Of a DNA stretch of 64,000 nt, positions 51,428 through 60,045 are shown piece by piece. The translations under genes were made by a program, and so were the position numbers. The first letter of the stretch is position 1, and every line of letters begins with the position of its first letter. Below the pieces are notes generated by a model. It did not search any database and was not told the origin of the DNA. It saw only the letters and a list, made by a program, of their open reading frames with translations. Source of the stretch: Candidatus Krumholzibacteriota bacterium (lineage in GTDB: Bacteria > Krumholzibacteriota > Krumholzibacteriia > Krumholzibacteriales > Krumholzibacteriaceae); contig JAFGCX010000027.1 in the NCBI GenBank assembly GCA_016932415.1, positions 46,800 through 110,799 of the forward strand, read 5' to 3'.

Positions 51428-52999
51428 TCAGTGCTTTTGAAAAAGAACAGGAAGAAGAATTATGAATAGATTCCCGAGAAACATCAGGAAGAATGATAGC
51501 TGCCCATATTTGCAGTAAAATGTCATTTTCCTTAATATCGTCACCGGAGTAATGAACATTCCATTCTTGTTTAAATCAATGGAATACTTGACCCTTCCGG
51601 CAGGGTCTACGGACATCGAAATGCCGGTGTTAGCTGCCCGGATAAGTGATACTCCGTTTTCGACAGCACGAAGAACTGGCATTTCGGCATGTTGCATTGC
51701 TCCCCTCGAGCTTCCGAACCAGCCGTCATTTGTAATATTGACTAAAAACTGGGCTCCATTTCTAATATATTTTCTTGCATATTCAGTAAACGTCGATTCG
51801 AAACAGATCAGAGTGCCAAATTTGCCCGCAACGGAATCAAAAATAGTCATATTTTCACCATGTTTGAAATTGGCCTGTCCAAAATCAATCTTTTCCAGGC
51901 CGGGGAAATATTGGCTGAATGGCACCTTTTCGCCAAAGGGCAAAAGCTTTATCTTTTCATACTGAGCGGTCAATTCACCTTTTTTGTCGAACAATCCACA
52001 AGCGTTGAATCCTATCCACTTTTCACCTTCCTGAATATGATTTATGTACCCGATCAGAAGATCGACTCCCGAATTGTTTGAAATCCTCTTTAACCAGTTT
52101 CTGTATCGAGTGGAGTGACTTACCGAGACAGGCGCTGCCGTCTCAGGGAATATTACTAATTTCGCTCCAAGCTCGGCACCTCTCTTCGTCAGTTCATCAA
52201 TTTGAACAAAAATAGAATCACGATATTCCGGTTTCCATTTAATTCCTAAATTGACATTCGGTTGTACGATAGCGATATCCTCCCTGGATCTGTTATCAGT
52301 AATATCCCTGTCTATCTGCCCGATCCGCATGTTCCCATACGCAAGATGAGATATCGTAACAACGGCCAGAACAACCGAAGCCAAGGCTTTATGCTTTTTA
52401 TCGCTGGAAAAGATAATGAAGGCTATCAGCACATTCAGGAGGACAATAACCATCGATAATCCAAATGGGCCATATATAGACAACCCCTGGAGAGCGATCG
52501 GATAGGGCACAAGAGAACTTGAAATCAATCCCCATGAAAAAGCAAGTTCACCATTACTGCGTATGAATTCGATCAGTGCCCAGAGCGCTGGAGCCGTAAA
52601 AACAGCTCTTATTCCAAAACGTTTTATAAGCCATGATAATAACAGGGTAAAAAGCCCCGTAAAACATGAAAGGTACAATACAAACAGAATCACCGCTGGA
52701 ATAAGGATCCACGACATATTGATACTTGACTCGGGAATAAGGTTGGCTATCCAGTAGAGGAGAATCGAGAAAAAGGCGATGCCAAACAGATACCCGACCC
52801 AGAATCCTTTCTTAAGGGCATTCTTTCGCCAGACAACCCGCGGAAAAACGACTAAAAAATATCTTATCAGCGGAACAAGAGCAACAAGAGATAAGATCCT
52901 TGTTGGAAAAGGAGGGAAAGCGGCTGCCATGAGCAACCCGCCAGAAAATCCGGCGATAATCTCATCCTTCCAGTAAAATATAAATTCTCTTCTCTTCAA
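51428..52999 (-). CDS. lnt: Apolipoprotein N-acyltransferase
   Basis: Lnt adds the third acyl chain to outer-membrane lipoproteins. Six to seven membrane spans precede a nitrilase-like periplasmic domain. The Glu-Lys-Cys triad is visible as FPETAAP, IKLLPFGEKVPF and LICFES. NITNDGWFG is also typical. TTG 52999 with GGGAGA gives a 523-residue protein; an in-frame 32-residue extension to 53095 has no ribosome site. The presence of lnt marks a Gram-negative-type envelope and agrees with the lipoprotein genes nearby. Confidence 0.92.
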   Translation of the reverse strand: MKRREFIFYWKDEIIAGFSGGLLMAAAFPPFPTRILSLVALVPLIRYFLVVFPRVVWRKNALKKGFWVGYLFGIAFFSILLYWIANLIPESSINMSWILIPAVILFVLYLSCFTGLFTLLLSWLIKRFGIRAVFTAPALWALIEFIRSNGELAFSWGLISSSLVPYPIALQGLSIYGPFGLSMVIVLLNVLIAFIIFSSDKKHKALASVVLAVVTISHLAYGNMRIGQIDRDITDNRSREDIAIVQPNVNLGIKWKPEYRDSIFVQIDELTKRGAELGAKLVIFPETAAPVSVSHSTRYRNWLKRISNNSGVDLLIGYINHIQEGEKWIGFNACGLFDKKGELTAQYEKIKLLPFGEKVPFSQYFPGLEKIDFGQANFKHGENMTIFDSVAGKFGTLICFESTFTEYARKYIRNGAQFLVNITNDGWFGSSRGAMQHAEMPVLRAVENGVSLIRAANTGISMSVDPAGRVKYSIDLNKNGMFITPVTILRKMTFYCKYGQLSFFLMFLGNLFIILLPVLFQKH

Positions 53000-53181
53000 A
53001 CATCTCCCTTCAACTGCCAATCGCGGTGGATTATAATCAAAATACACTATTTCAACCAATATTAATTTAATATTTATCCGAATATCTCGATACAAAGCGA
53101 TTATTCGCCATGTTAACAGGAATGAGTTCCTAGAGTATTCTCATCGAATCCAAGTATAAATTTGATCTCATTCAACAATAA

Positions 53182-54828
53182 TCAACCATCTCTGGCGAGT
53201 GATCCCGATGCTTGGAAGTCCTTTCCGCTTAAAGAAAGACGCTTCATTTTTTTCAGCAGGCCTTGCCGTGTTATCCCGAGCATTTCTGCTGACCGAGTCC
53301 TGTTTCCGGAAAAACGTTTAAGTGTTTTCTCAATCATCTTCAGTTCCAGCCGGTTTACAGCTGCTGGCAGAGTCTGATCTTCAAAATCCGATCCCTGTGA
53401 AAGATCAATGTTGTAATTCCGTACTGAAGACGAGAACATCTCTGAAAGCAGAAGCGGATTATCGGGAAAAAGAGCAATGGCTCTTTCAATTTCATTTTTT
53501 AGTTCTCTGACATTTCCAGGCCAGTTGTACGACAAAAGATCCCTTGCGGCTCCGGCAGAGATCTGTGGATTTTTTCTTCCACGCTTACTGGAACCAGTAT
53601 CTAGAAAATGTCTGGCGAGAAGCAATATGTCTTCTTTTCTTTGCCTCAATGGAGGGATATATAATCGGACTCCCTTTATCCTGTAGTATAAATCTTCTCT
53701 GAACCTTTTTTCTTTCACCTGACTGGCAAGATCTCTGTTTGTGGCAAATACAAACCTTACATCGATCTTCCGCCTCTGACTTTCTCCCACACGTCTTATC
53801 TCCTTTTCCTGAATGACTCTAAGCAATGCCGCTTGAAGGTGCAGGGGCATCTCTCCAATCTCATCAAGGAAAAACGTTCCACCTCCCGCGCTTTCCACTA
53901 ATCCGCGTCTATTATTCATCGCTCCTGTAAAAGAGCCTTTTACATGCCCGAACAGTTCGCTTTGGAGCAGTGACGGCGGCAGTTCCATACAGTTGATAAT
54001 GACTAGTGGACCCACTCTCCCGGGATTGAGGTTATGAATATTTCGGGCGACAATCTCCTTCCCAGTACCATTTTCACCTTCTATTAAAACTGGAATCTTG
54101 CTGGAGGCTATATTCTTCAACTGATTTTTTAATTTTATAACTCCGGGCGAAAATCCGAAAAGTGGGGGATCTAAATCCTTAATCGAATATTTTTGCCCTG
54201 AACAAGCCGTTCTCCCTGAATCGGTATTTTCGGAAATTACATTGATTCCCGCTATGTTCAATATTGGTTCAAGCAGATCCATGAATCTACTCGCGGCATA
54301 AAGATTTTGTATCATCGCCCCGTCAAGAGACCTTCGACATACGATCCTGACCTCTGTGTCCAACCGATGAATTCTGCCTCTGAATACCCATTTCCCGTTA
54401 CCAAGGTTATCCAGAACCCATCCATCTTGATAGCAAACAGGTTGATTGCACGTCACAATACCTGGGAATCCGACCGGGAAGGATAAATCCTCCTTTTCAT
54501 CTCTGTCATGGAAGTTACCACCTCCTGACATTTCAGGAAACAGGAATGATATTTGCCTACCTCTAATGATATCTGTTCTTGAAGGCTGTTTATCGTATTG
54601 ATGACGATGATCGATGATCTTGAGCCGCTTTTCATCCTCTTGATAAAACGCACGCAGATAAGCAGACTCCAAATCACAGAAATGACAAAGTATCCTTAAG
54701 AATTCGTCTATCAGGTTTTCCAAATGTTCTTCCTCCCGGAATATCCCTTTTGAAAAGAAGAAATCCTTCCAGATATAAAAATTATTTCCTAAATTTAAAA
54801 TATCCCAGTCAAGTTTCCTTAAGCCCAA
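53182..54828 (-). CDS. Sigma-54-dependent activator with GAF-like sensor and Fis-type HTH
   Basis: The N-terminal 200 residues form a sensor region (GAF-like) without a receiver aspartate. The AAA+ domain carries Walker A GENGTGKE, the sigma-54 contact loop GSFTGA (the standard is GAFTGA), Walker B GGTFFLDEIGEM and the arginine-finger region. A Fis-like helix-turn-helix ends the protein (NRTRSAEMLGITRQGLL). The frame opens at TTG 54828; TTG 54723 has a much better SD (GGGAGG, eight bases away) and would remove 35 residues. It diverges from the PqqD-like gene, so it may control it. Confidence 0.92.
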   Translation of the reverse strand: MGLRKLDWDILNLGNNFYIWKDFFFSKGIFREEEHLENLIDEFLRILCHFCDLESAYLRAFYQEDEKRLKIIDHRHQYDKQPSRTDIIRGRQISFLFPEMSGGGNFHDRDEKEDLSFPVGFPGIVTCNQPVCYQDGWVLDNLGNGKWVFRGRIHRLDTEVRIVCRRSLDGAMIQNLYAASRFMDLLEPILNIAGINVISENTDSGRTACSGQKYSIKDLDPPLFGFSPGVIKLKNQLKNIASSKIPVLIEGENGTGKEIVARNIHNLNPGRVGPLVIINCMELPPSLLQSELFGHVKGSFTGAMNNRRGLVESAGGGTFFLDEIGEMPLHLQAALLRVIQEKEIRRVGESQRRKIDVRFVFATNRDLASQVKEKRFREDLYYRIKGVRLYIPPLRQRKEDILLLARHFLDTGSSKRGRKNPQISAGAARDLLSYNWPGNVRELKNEIERAIALFPDNPLLLSEMFSSSVRNYNIDLSQGSDFEDQTLPAAVNRLELKMIEKTLKRFSGNRTRSAEMLGITRQGLLKKMKRLSLSGKDFQASGSLARDG

Positions 54829-54922
54829 TGGGCATTAATCATTCCCGATACGACATGCTTTGATATCTATATATGATATATACGGTTATATTATTATACG
54901 TTACTTTTATATCAGTGGTTCT

Positions 54923-54936
54923 GTCAGTTTTCTGAC
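54923..54936. promoter_or_regulatory. Inverted repeat between the activator and PqqD-like genes
   Basis: GTCAG-TTTT-CTGAC is a perfect inverted repeat just upstream of the plus-strand promoter. It shares TGAC half-sites with the palindrome at 54987-55004, which suggests one binding protein for both. Confidence 0.4.
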
Positions 54937-54948
54937 GCTACGATCCGC

Positions 54949-54977
54949 TTGACAACGCCATGATGAGAGAATATCAT
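54949..54977 (+). promoter_or_regulatory. Strong sigma-70-type promoter for the PqqD-like gene
   Basis: Perfect -35 TTGACA (54949-54954), a 17-base spacer and -10 TATCAT (54972-54977, five of six). The predicted start is near 54984, giving a leader of about 74 bases before GTG 55058. Confidence 0.65.
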
Positions 54978-54986
54978 TCCTCTGAC

Positions 54987-55004
54987 TTGACAAACCTGTG
55001 TCAA
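54987..55004. promoter_or_regulatory. Operator-like palindrome downstream of the promoter
   Basis: TTGACA-AACCTG-TGTCAA is a perfect inverted repeat covering about +4 to +21 of the predicted transcript. A protein bound here would be expected to repress. Confidence 0.5.
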
Positions 55005-55057
55005 TATACTGACGGTTGCAACGAAACCCTTTTTGATTCCATACCCGGGAAAAATAA

Positions 55058-55426
55058 GTGAAAGAGAAAATAGAAGTAAATCTGCTGGAATTAATTCCTG
55101 AGAAGCTGATTGATCAGGAAACTGATGAAAACGGGATGATAACGCTTTTAGTTCCAAGATTTAGAAATCGTTTTCTGAAAATAATGAACGACCGGTCCCC
55201 ACATAGAAGATTTGTAAAGATGAAGCTTGATGAAATCGGTAGTTGCGCATGGTCCAGTATCGATGGAAAGAAAAACATAAGACAGATCGGCGAGACACTG
55301 CGGGAAAATTTCGGAGAACAGATCGAGCCATGTTATGATCGTCTGAGTATGTTCATGACAAAACTCGAATACGAAAAGTACATCAGGTATATCAATCTGG
55401 ATCATCAAATAGCCGGTACGGAGTGA
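55058..55426 (+). CDS. PqqD-family (RRE-like) small protein
   Basis: The 122-residue protein has a PqqD-like core: VKMKLDEIGSCAWSSIDG followed by KKNIRQIGETLRENFGEQIEPC. PqqD and related domains bind precursor peptides for modification by radical SAM enzymes, but many stand-alone PqqD-family proteins have no known role. No radical SAM maturase or short precursor gene lies next to it. The start is GTG 55058. It is transcribed away from the sigma-54 activator and towards the peptidase lipoprotein. Confidence 0.75.
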   Translation: MKEKIEVNLLELIPEKLIDQETDENGMITLLVPRFRNRFLKIMNDRSPHRRFVKMKLDEIGSCAWSSIDGKKNIRQIGETLRENFGEQIEPCYDRLSMFMTKLEYEKYIRYINLDHQIAGTE

Positions 55427-55484
55427 TGGCAACCCGTCAGGTTTGAATGTCGCCTTGTGACAGTATTGATTAATACTCCAACAC

Positions 55485-57410
55485 CTAGTTCAGCCGGATA
55501 ATAACAGCATTCATACTTCGATCCTCTTCCACCTCTATTGTAAAATTATAATCAGATAACGGAGGAAGACTGAACAATAGATACTCAGGTCCCATCGATG
55601 ATATCTCTCCTGTGACTGGTCCGGAACAGTAGTCCGCGAAAGAATAATACAGCGGGAGAAAGTCCACTCGCATATTTAGTGAACTGTACGTGAAACGAGT
55701 ATCATCGGTAATTTCAAGATCATCAAGAAAAAGAGTGGCGATCCAGTCACTGAATATTTCGAAGAACTTCATCCCAGTCGCTTTCTCCACATTCCCAATC
55801 CCTGTCTCTTTGGATTGAACAAGTTTTTTGAAGACGGTTTCCCCGAACCTGTCGCCCAGATACCTGAAAAAGAGGAAGGACGCGCCTCTTTCCGGAATAC
55901 TGTTTCCGCCATGAATAAGAGAAACTGTGCCAGGGTCAGCCAGGAACCTGTTCGCTCTTTTAACATTATCCTCATCGTAACAATTCAAGTCTTCAGCAAT
56001 ATGAGCCAAACCTTCGTCCACCCATGTTTCTTCAACGTAAGTTGGAAGAATACCATTACCATAATCAAGTACTCGGTAATTGAACATGATCATGTGTAAA
56101 AATTCATGCCCTAGAACTCCTTCGATCGCGAGGAGCGCCTTATCTTTTTCATACGTATTTTCATAAATACCTTCCGGGTCCGGAACGATGGTATAAAACA
56201 CCTCCATCGCGTTAGTACAGGCAGGGTTCATATAAGCCGGGATCAGATCGCCAGGCATGAAAAATCCAGCGATATAACCTTCAGTCGATGCCGTTCCTGA
56301 AGGAGTGAGCAGATTAACGACAGGAGAAAGAAGTATCGCAACCTTGCGATTTCCATCAATATCCGATTCAGATCCAAACGCTTCCCTGTTTTTCTGATAA
56401 ATACTTGTATCGAATATTTCACCGAGAGCTATGGTTTCACTTCCAGTTATACAGCTGATATCTGTCATTTGATCGAGATAGACCAGAGTGTGGATTCCCT
56501 CATAGACAAGATCGGCCGTTACAGCAGTAAAACTGCTTGGATCGATTGTGCTTCCTTCAGGGTCAGCGTACACGCTAAATGTCATAGTCTGAGGTGCCAT
56601 TGTTGCCGTGTTTTTACGGAAGTCAGTAATTTCCGGGCTTACATCACTTCTTGTAACTGAAGTTATCGCCAGGAGACAGTCATTTCTTCTTCGTTTTTCA
56701 AAATCGTATCTTCTCCTCGCACCGTCGCCGTCTTCCATAAAAGCTGTCAAATCCTTGTGATCTCTACCCGAAACATTTGTAGTTACACTGAATTCGGTTT
56801 TTGCATCTTCCACCCTGACATTGGAGCATGGACTATCGGCAGCAAATGAATATTGGGACAGATCTGATGGATCCTCGGGATCGGAGCTCTCAAAGAGAAT
56901 CATCAGATACTGCTCTGCTTCCTCTGATGTTACTGATTTAAAAGAATATGCTTCCGACGAAAAGAATATTTTGGCTACATTTCCTGCTTCCTGATTGATT
57001 CTGACTGGCAAAGCGTTCGATGAGATTTCAAAGATGTCAGCTTCAAATGGATTTGCATTATTGATGAGATCTACAAATTCAATTCTCAAATGACCGGAAA
57101 AAGCTCCATCCGGTACTATAGTTTTGATTTCATCATTAACTATTTCAACGGGGATCACTTTCCTGCTTGCTATTGGATTGGAAAACTCACATGGAGAAAA
57201 CGACACTCTGACTCGAGACCGGACCAGGTCAAAATCAGTCCCATATAATGTAATGGTATCTCCGACACTTGCTACGGCAGGTTCAAAAAATACAATTTCA
57301 GGCGGGACTATAATAACGGGATCATTACTACAGCCTGATAGATTCATTATTCCGAATACAGTAAGGAGATATACCGTGATCCCCGAAAACTTCAAGTGAT
57401 TGACGAACAT
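55485..57410 (-). CDS. Lipoprotein metallopeptidase with IPT/TIG domain
   Basis: The lipobox LSGC gives a lipoprotein. An IPT/TIG Ig-like domain (about residues 35-130, PEIVFFEPAVASVGDTITLYG) precedes a long middle region. The peptidase motif is HEFLHMIMF near residue 445, with the third zinc ligand in WVDEGLAHIAEDLN, the gluzincin pattern of hyicolysin-like (M30) peptidases. The 641-residue protein would act at the cell surface. It has its own promoter divergent from the sigma-54 activator gene. Confidence 0.85.
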   Translation of the reverse strand: MFVNHLKFSGITVYLLTVFGIMNLSGCSNDPVIIVPPEIVFFEPAVASVGDTITLYGTDFDLVRSRVRVSFSPCEFSNPIASRKVIPVEIVNDEIKTIVPDGAFSGHLRIEFVDLINNANPFEADIFEISSNALPVRINQEAGNVAKIFFSSEAYSFKSVTSEEAEQYLMILFESSDPEDPSDLSQYSFAADSPCSNVRVEDAKTEFSVTTNVSGRDHKDLTAFMEDGDGARRRYDFEKRRRNDCLLAITSVTRSDVSPEITDFRKNTATMAPQTMTFSVYADPEGSTIDPSSFTAVTADLVYEGIHTLVYLDQMTDISCITGSETIALGEIFDTSIYQKNREAFGSESDIDGNRKVAILLSPVVNLLTPSGTASTEGYIAGFFMPGDLIPAYMNPACTNAMEVFYTIVPDPEGIYENTYEKDKALLAIEGVLGHEFLHMIMFNYRVLDYGNGILPTYVEETWVDEGLAHIAEDLNCYDEDNVKRANRFLADPGTVSLIHGGNSIPERGASFLFFRYLGDRFGETVFKKLVQSKETGIGNVEKATGMKFFEIFSDWIATLFLDDLEITDDTRFTYSSLNMRVDFLPLYYSFADYCSGPVTGEISSMGPEYLLFSLPPLSDYNFTIEVEEDRSMNAVIIRLN

Positions 57411-57466
57411 GCTGTATCAGATCTCCATTACTCACTTCCAAGCATTACAAAACATCACAAAGAGAT

Positions 57467-57495
57467 ATTAAACAGGATATATCAATGGTAGTCAA
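57467..57495 (-). promoter_or_regulatory. Sigma-70-type promoter of the metallopeptidase lipoprotein
   Basis: On the minus strand, -35 TTGACT (57495-57490) and -10 TTTAAT (57472-57467) are spaced by 17 bases, each five of six to consensus. The predicted start is near 57460, about 50 bases before the ATG. Confidence 0.6.
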
Positions 57496-57536
57496 GAATC
57501 GTCTGGTGGCGCGCCTACCGATGATAAGCAATAACC

Positions 57537-57552
57537 CGGCATATATTTTGCA
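57537..57552 (+). promoter_or_regulatory. Sigma-54-type promoter upstream of the second activator
   Basis: CGGCAT-N5-TTGCA matches the -24/-12 pattern (TGGCAY-N5-TTGCW) except for the first base. GG (57538-57539) and GC (57550-57551) are exactly ten bases apart. The predicted start is near 57563, about 50 bases before ATG 57613. Confidence 0.55.
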
Positions 57553-57612
57553 CTTACACCATCAGGCAGTTCGAATTAACCAGTAAATCATTTAGGAAAC
57601 CGAGAAGATCCA

Positions 57613-59040
57613 ATGGAACTTAAACTCGACCTGATCCCCTATGACATATCCGCAGGTGACGTTATACAAAAGGATTGCGCGGAAGCTGGATGGAATATAA
57701 ATCGCTTTTCGACGATTGAAAAGCTTCTTTCTGCTGCTCGGAAAAGTACATCTCCATTGGTCGTTCTTGCAATATCAGGTAAATCCAACAATTCGAAAAT
57801 CGAATATGAATTGGACCGTTTGAAATTGTGGCATGATCAAAACCCGAAGACGCAGATGATTCTGGTCACTCCGAAAGATTATCAGGCCGCTGCTGAGATC
57901 TCACTGAAACTTGGAGTGAGACATTCCATCTCATATCCATATAAAACCAAAGATCTAACTGGTATCCTTTCAAAGATAGCGACAGGCCTCAGCAAAAGAC
58001 ACCACATGGACGCGGTAAACGAGCATCTTCACAGACCAGAGGGATTCGATGAGATTATCGGAGAAAGTAAACCTATACAGGAAGTCCTTCAACTGGCAAT
58101 GAAGGTCGGTAAAAGTGAATTCACCTCGTTGATGATCACTGGCGAGAATGGCACGGGGAAAGGGGCTTTGGCTAAAGCGATACATCAAATCAGTTCCCGT
58201 TCGTCAGGTCCGTTCATTGAAGTCAATTGCGCCGCAATTCCCAGAAATCTTCTGGAAAGTGAGTTCTTTGGTTACGAAAAAGGCGCCTTCACTGATGCCA
58301 AAGAAAGAAAGCTGGGTCTATTTGAACTTGCCAATGGTGGTACTATCTTTCTGGATGAAATCGGAGAAATTGACTACGGTCTTCAGGCAAAGTTGCTTAA
58401 GTTCCTCGACTCCCGAACGATAAGACGCGTCAGCGGCACGCAATTCTTGCCAGTAGATGTCAGGATCATATCAGCTACAAACAAAGATCTGAAGGAATTG
58501 ATAGCTTCCAACAGATTTCGAACAGACTTGTTTTATAGGCTCAATGTAATAGAAATCAATCTTCCTCCTTTGAGAGACAGGATTGAAGACATCCGTCCCA
58601 TAGCACTTAAATTTACCGATATCTTTTCCACTCGTCTAAAAAAAGGACATACCAGGCTGACTGAAGACGCTTGCACACTATTGGAAAAATATAACTGGCC
58701 GGGGAATATACGTGAGTTAATCAATCTTATTGAACGAGCAGTCCTGCTTGATAGCGACGGGCTGATAAAAGCCGACGATCTGCCAATAAAGAATGAAACC
58801 TGGGATAATATGCTAAGTCTTGATAACTCAGAAGGAAATATAAGGATTAATATTCCATCTGAGGGAGTACCTCTCGAGTCTGTAGAAAAAGGTCTCATCC
58901 TGGGGACTCTTGAACGAACAAATGGAAATATAAGCCAGGCAGCAGGCCTTCTTAAGGTCGAACGAGGAACATTAAGATATAAAATGAAAAAACATGGAAT
59001 CAATGCCTCTGATCATAAGGAAAAAATCAAAACTGGCTGA
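57613..59040 (+). CDS. NtrC-type sigma-54 activator with GAFTDA loop
   Basis: The 475-residue protein has a degenerate receiver-like N-terminus (about residues 1-130) without the usual acidic pocket. The AAA+ domain carries GENGTGKG (Walker A) and GGTIFLDEIGEI (Walker B); the sigma-54-contact loop reads GAFTDA instead of GAFTGA. A Fis-type helix-turn-helix follows (ISQAAGLLKVERGTLRYKM). The missing phosphoacceptor suggests control by ligand, partner or expression level. A sigma-54-type promoter lies 60 bases upstream of its start, consistent with self-activation. Confidence 0.92.
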   Translation: MELKLDLIPYDISAGDVIQKDCAEAGWNINRFSTIEKLLSAARKSTSPLVVLAISGKSNNSKIEYELDRLKLWHDQNPKTQMILVTPKDYQAAAEISLKLGVRHSISYPYKTKDLTGILSKIATGLSKRHHMDAVNEHLHRPEGFDEIIGESKPIQEVLQLAMKVGKSEFTSLMITGENGTGKGALAKAIHQISSRSSGPFIEVNCAAIPRNLLESEFFGYEKGAFTDAKERKLGLFELANGGTIFLDEIGEIDYGLQAKLLKFLDSRTIRRVSGTQFLPVDVRIISATNKDLKELIASNRFRTDLFYRLNVIEINLPPLRDRIEDIRPIALKFTDIFSTRLKKGHTRLTEDACTLLEKYNWPGNIRELINLIERAVLLDSDGLIKADDLPIKNETWDNMLSLDNSEGNIRINIPSEGVPLESVEKGLILGTLERTNGNISQAAGLLKVERGTLRYKMKKHGINASDHKEKIKTG

Positions 59041-59234
59041 AATGAACCACATCTCGTAACACATTAATATTATTATTGTTATACGGCCCGCTCACAAAAC
59101 CCGGGATAATTCCACAAAATACATCTGAAATATCACCTAACTGGCTTGATCTTCCACATCAGTGAATTTTTAAATATTTCGTTTTGCCCACTTATTTCAG
59201 ACTCCGTCGGCAAAATCCTATAGTCATCGTAATA

Positions 59235-59250
59235 TATTATTATAATAATA
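59235..59250. promoter_or_regulatory. Candidate upstream activator site (AT palindrome)
   Basis: TATTATTATAATAATA is a perfect 16-base palindrome centred about 124 bases before the predicted start of the sigma-54 promoter at 59340, a usual enhancer distance. The interval 59041-59417 contains no gene; besides this and the promoter it is AT-rich spacer. Confidence 0.4.
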
Positions 59251-59339
59251 GTTATGCTTGTAACAGATCTTTACTTCTGAACATTTCCTGACCACTTCTG
59301 CCTTGATTGGAATACATCTAAATCCCAAAAATCAACTCA

Positions 59340-59355
59340 TGGCACCTCAGTTGCC
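59340..59355 (+). promoter_or_regulatory. Sigma-54 promoter of the ZU5-like lipoprotein
   Basis: TGGCAC-CTCAG-TTGCC is a near-perfect -24/-12 element, with GG and GC exactly ten bases apart. The predicted start is near 59366 and the gene's SD is at 59404. Confidence 0.75.
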
Positions 59356-59417
59356 TTAGCAGTGGGTAGAGTTGTTAAGTAGATGTTCAATAGAGTCCGA
59401 TAAAGGAGGTGTGAAGC

Positions 59418-59951
59418 ATGAAAAGATCCAAAGCCCAAATTTTCCTCACTTCAATAACCTTCCTCAGTGTACTGGCTGCCATGGGCTGTGGAACGAACTC
59501 GCCTGTTACCCCCTCACAGGATTACACTTTGCCCGGTGTCGAGAACCCTCTTTTCGTACAGCTGATCGCCTCCTCGGGCTCTACGCACGAAATAATCGGT
59601 TCCTCTTCTTCTAATATCGTATCCGCAGAAGAAGGTGGAATAGTAACAAACGGTTACTATAGCCTTTATTTCCCTCCGGGTGCTCTTGATGAAGATACTG
59701 AAATCACCATCGAGATGCCTCGCTATCCTGAAGCAGTAGTTGAACTTGGGCCGCACGGTATCCAGTTTAACAAACCGGTCACCCTTTCTCTCTCTCTTGA
59801 AAAGGTTGATTCAGCAGCTTCCAGGTTCGTGGTGTACTGGTTCAACGAAGAATCCAGTCTCTGGGAAAATATTGGTGGTGTAACGTATGGTAATGCAACC
59901 TCCGTTGAACTTGAACACTTCAGCGAATACGGGCATACACCAATGCTATAA
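59418..59951 (+). CDS. ZU5-like domain lipoprotein under sigma-54 control
   Basis: A lipobox-like MGC near residue 24 follows a hydrophobic signal. Residues 75-135 resemble a ZU5 domain (GGIVTNGYYSLYFPPGAL and a following beta sheet), a fold found in surface and cytoskeletal proteins. The remainder is beta-rich with a C-terminal SEYGHTPML. The SD AAAGGAGGTG is very strong and the sigma-54 promoter and terminator frame a single-gene unit, so high, conditional expression is likely. The function is unknown. Confidence 0.85.
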   Translation: MKRSKAQIFLTSITFLSVLAAMGCGTNSPVTPSQDYTLPGVENPLFVQLIASSGSTHEIIGSSSSNIVSAEEGGIVTNGYYSLYFPPGALDEDTEITIEMPRYPEAVVELGPHGIQFNKPVTLSLSLEKVDSAASRFVVYWFNEESSLWENIGGVTYGNATSVELEHFSEYGHTPML

Positions 59952-59978
59952 TATTGATTTGTCACATGAATTTAAAAG

Positions 59979-60007
59979 GCCCTCTCAACATTGCGAGGGC
60001 TTTTTTT
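59979..60007 (+). terminator. Intrinsic terminator of the lipoprotein gene
   Basis: GCCCTC (59979-59984) pairs with GAGGGC (59995-60000) across ten bases, followed by seven T. It separates the lipoprotein from the kinase gene. Confidence 0.9.
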
Positions 60008-60045
60008 ATTGGTATTTTTGCTAATTCACTATAGTATTTCAATCC

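Noticed and set aside
53182..54828. Treating the GSFTGA loop of the first activator as a defect
   Set aside because: Serine in place of alanine at this position occurs in other activators and the remaining AAA+ motifs are intact.
55462..55477. Inverted repeat AGTATT-GATT-AATACT as a terminator between convergent genes
   Set aside because: The stem is only six AT-rich pairs and no T tract follows on either strand.
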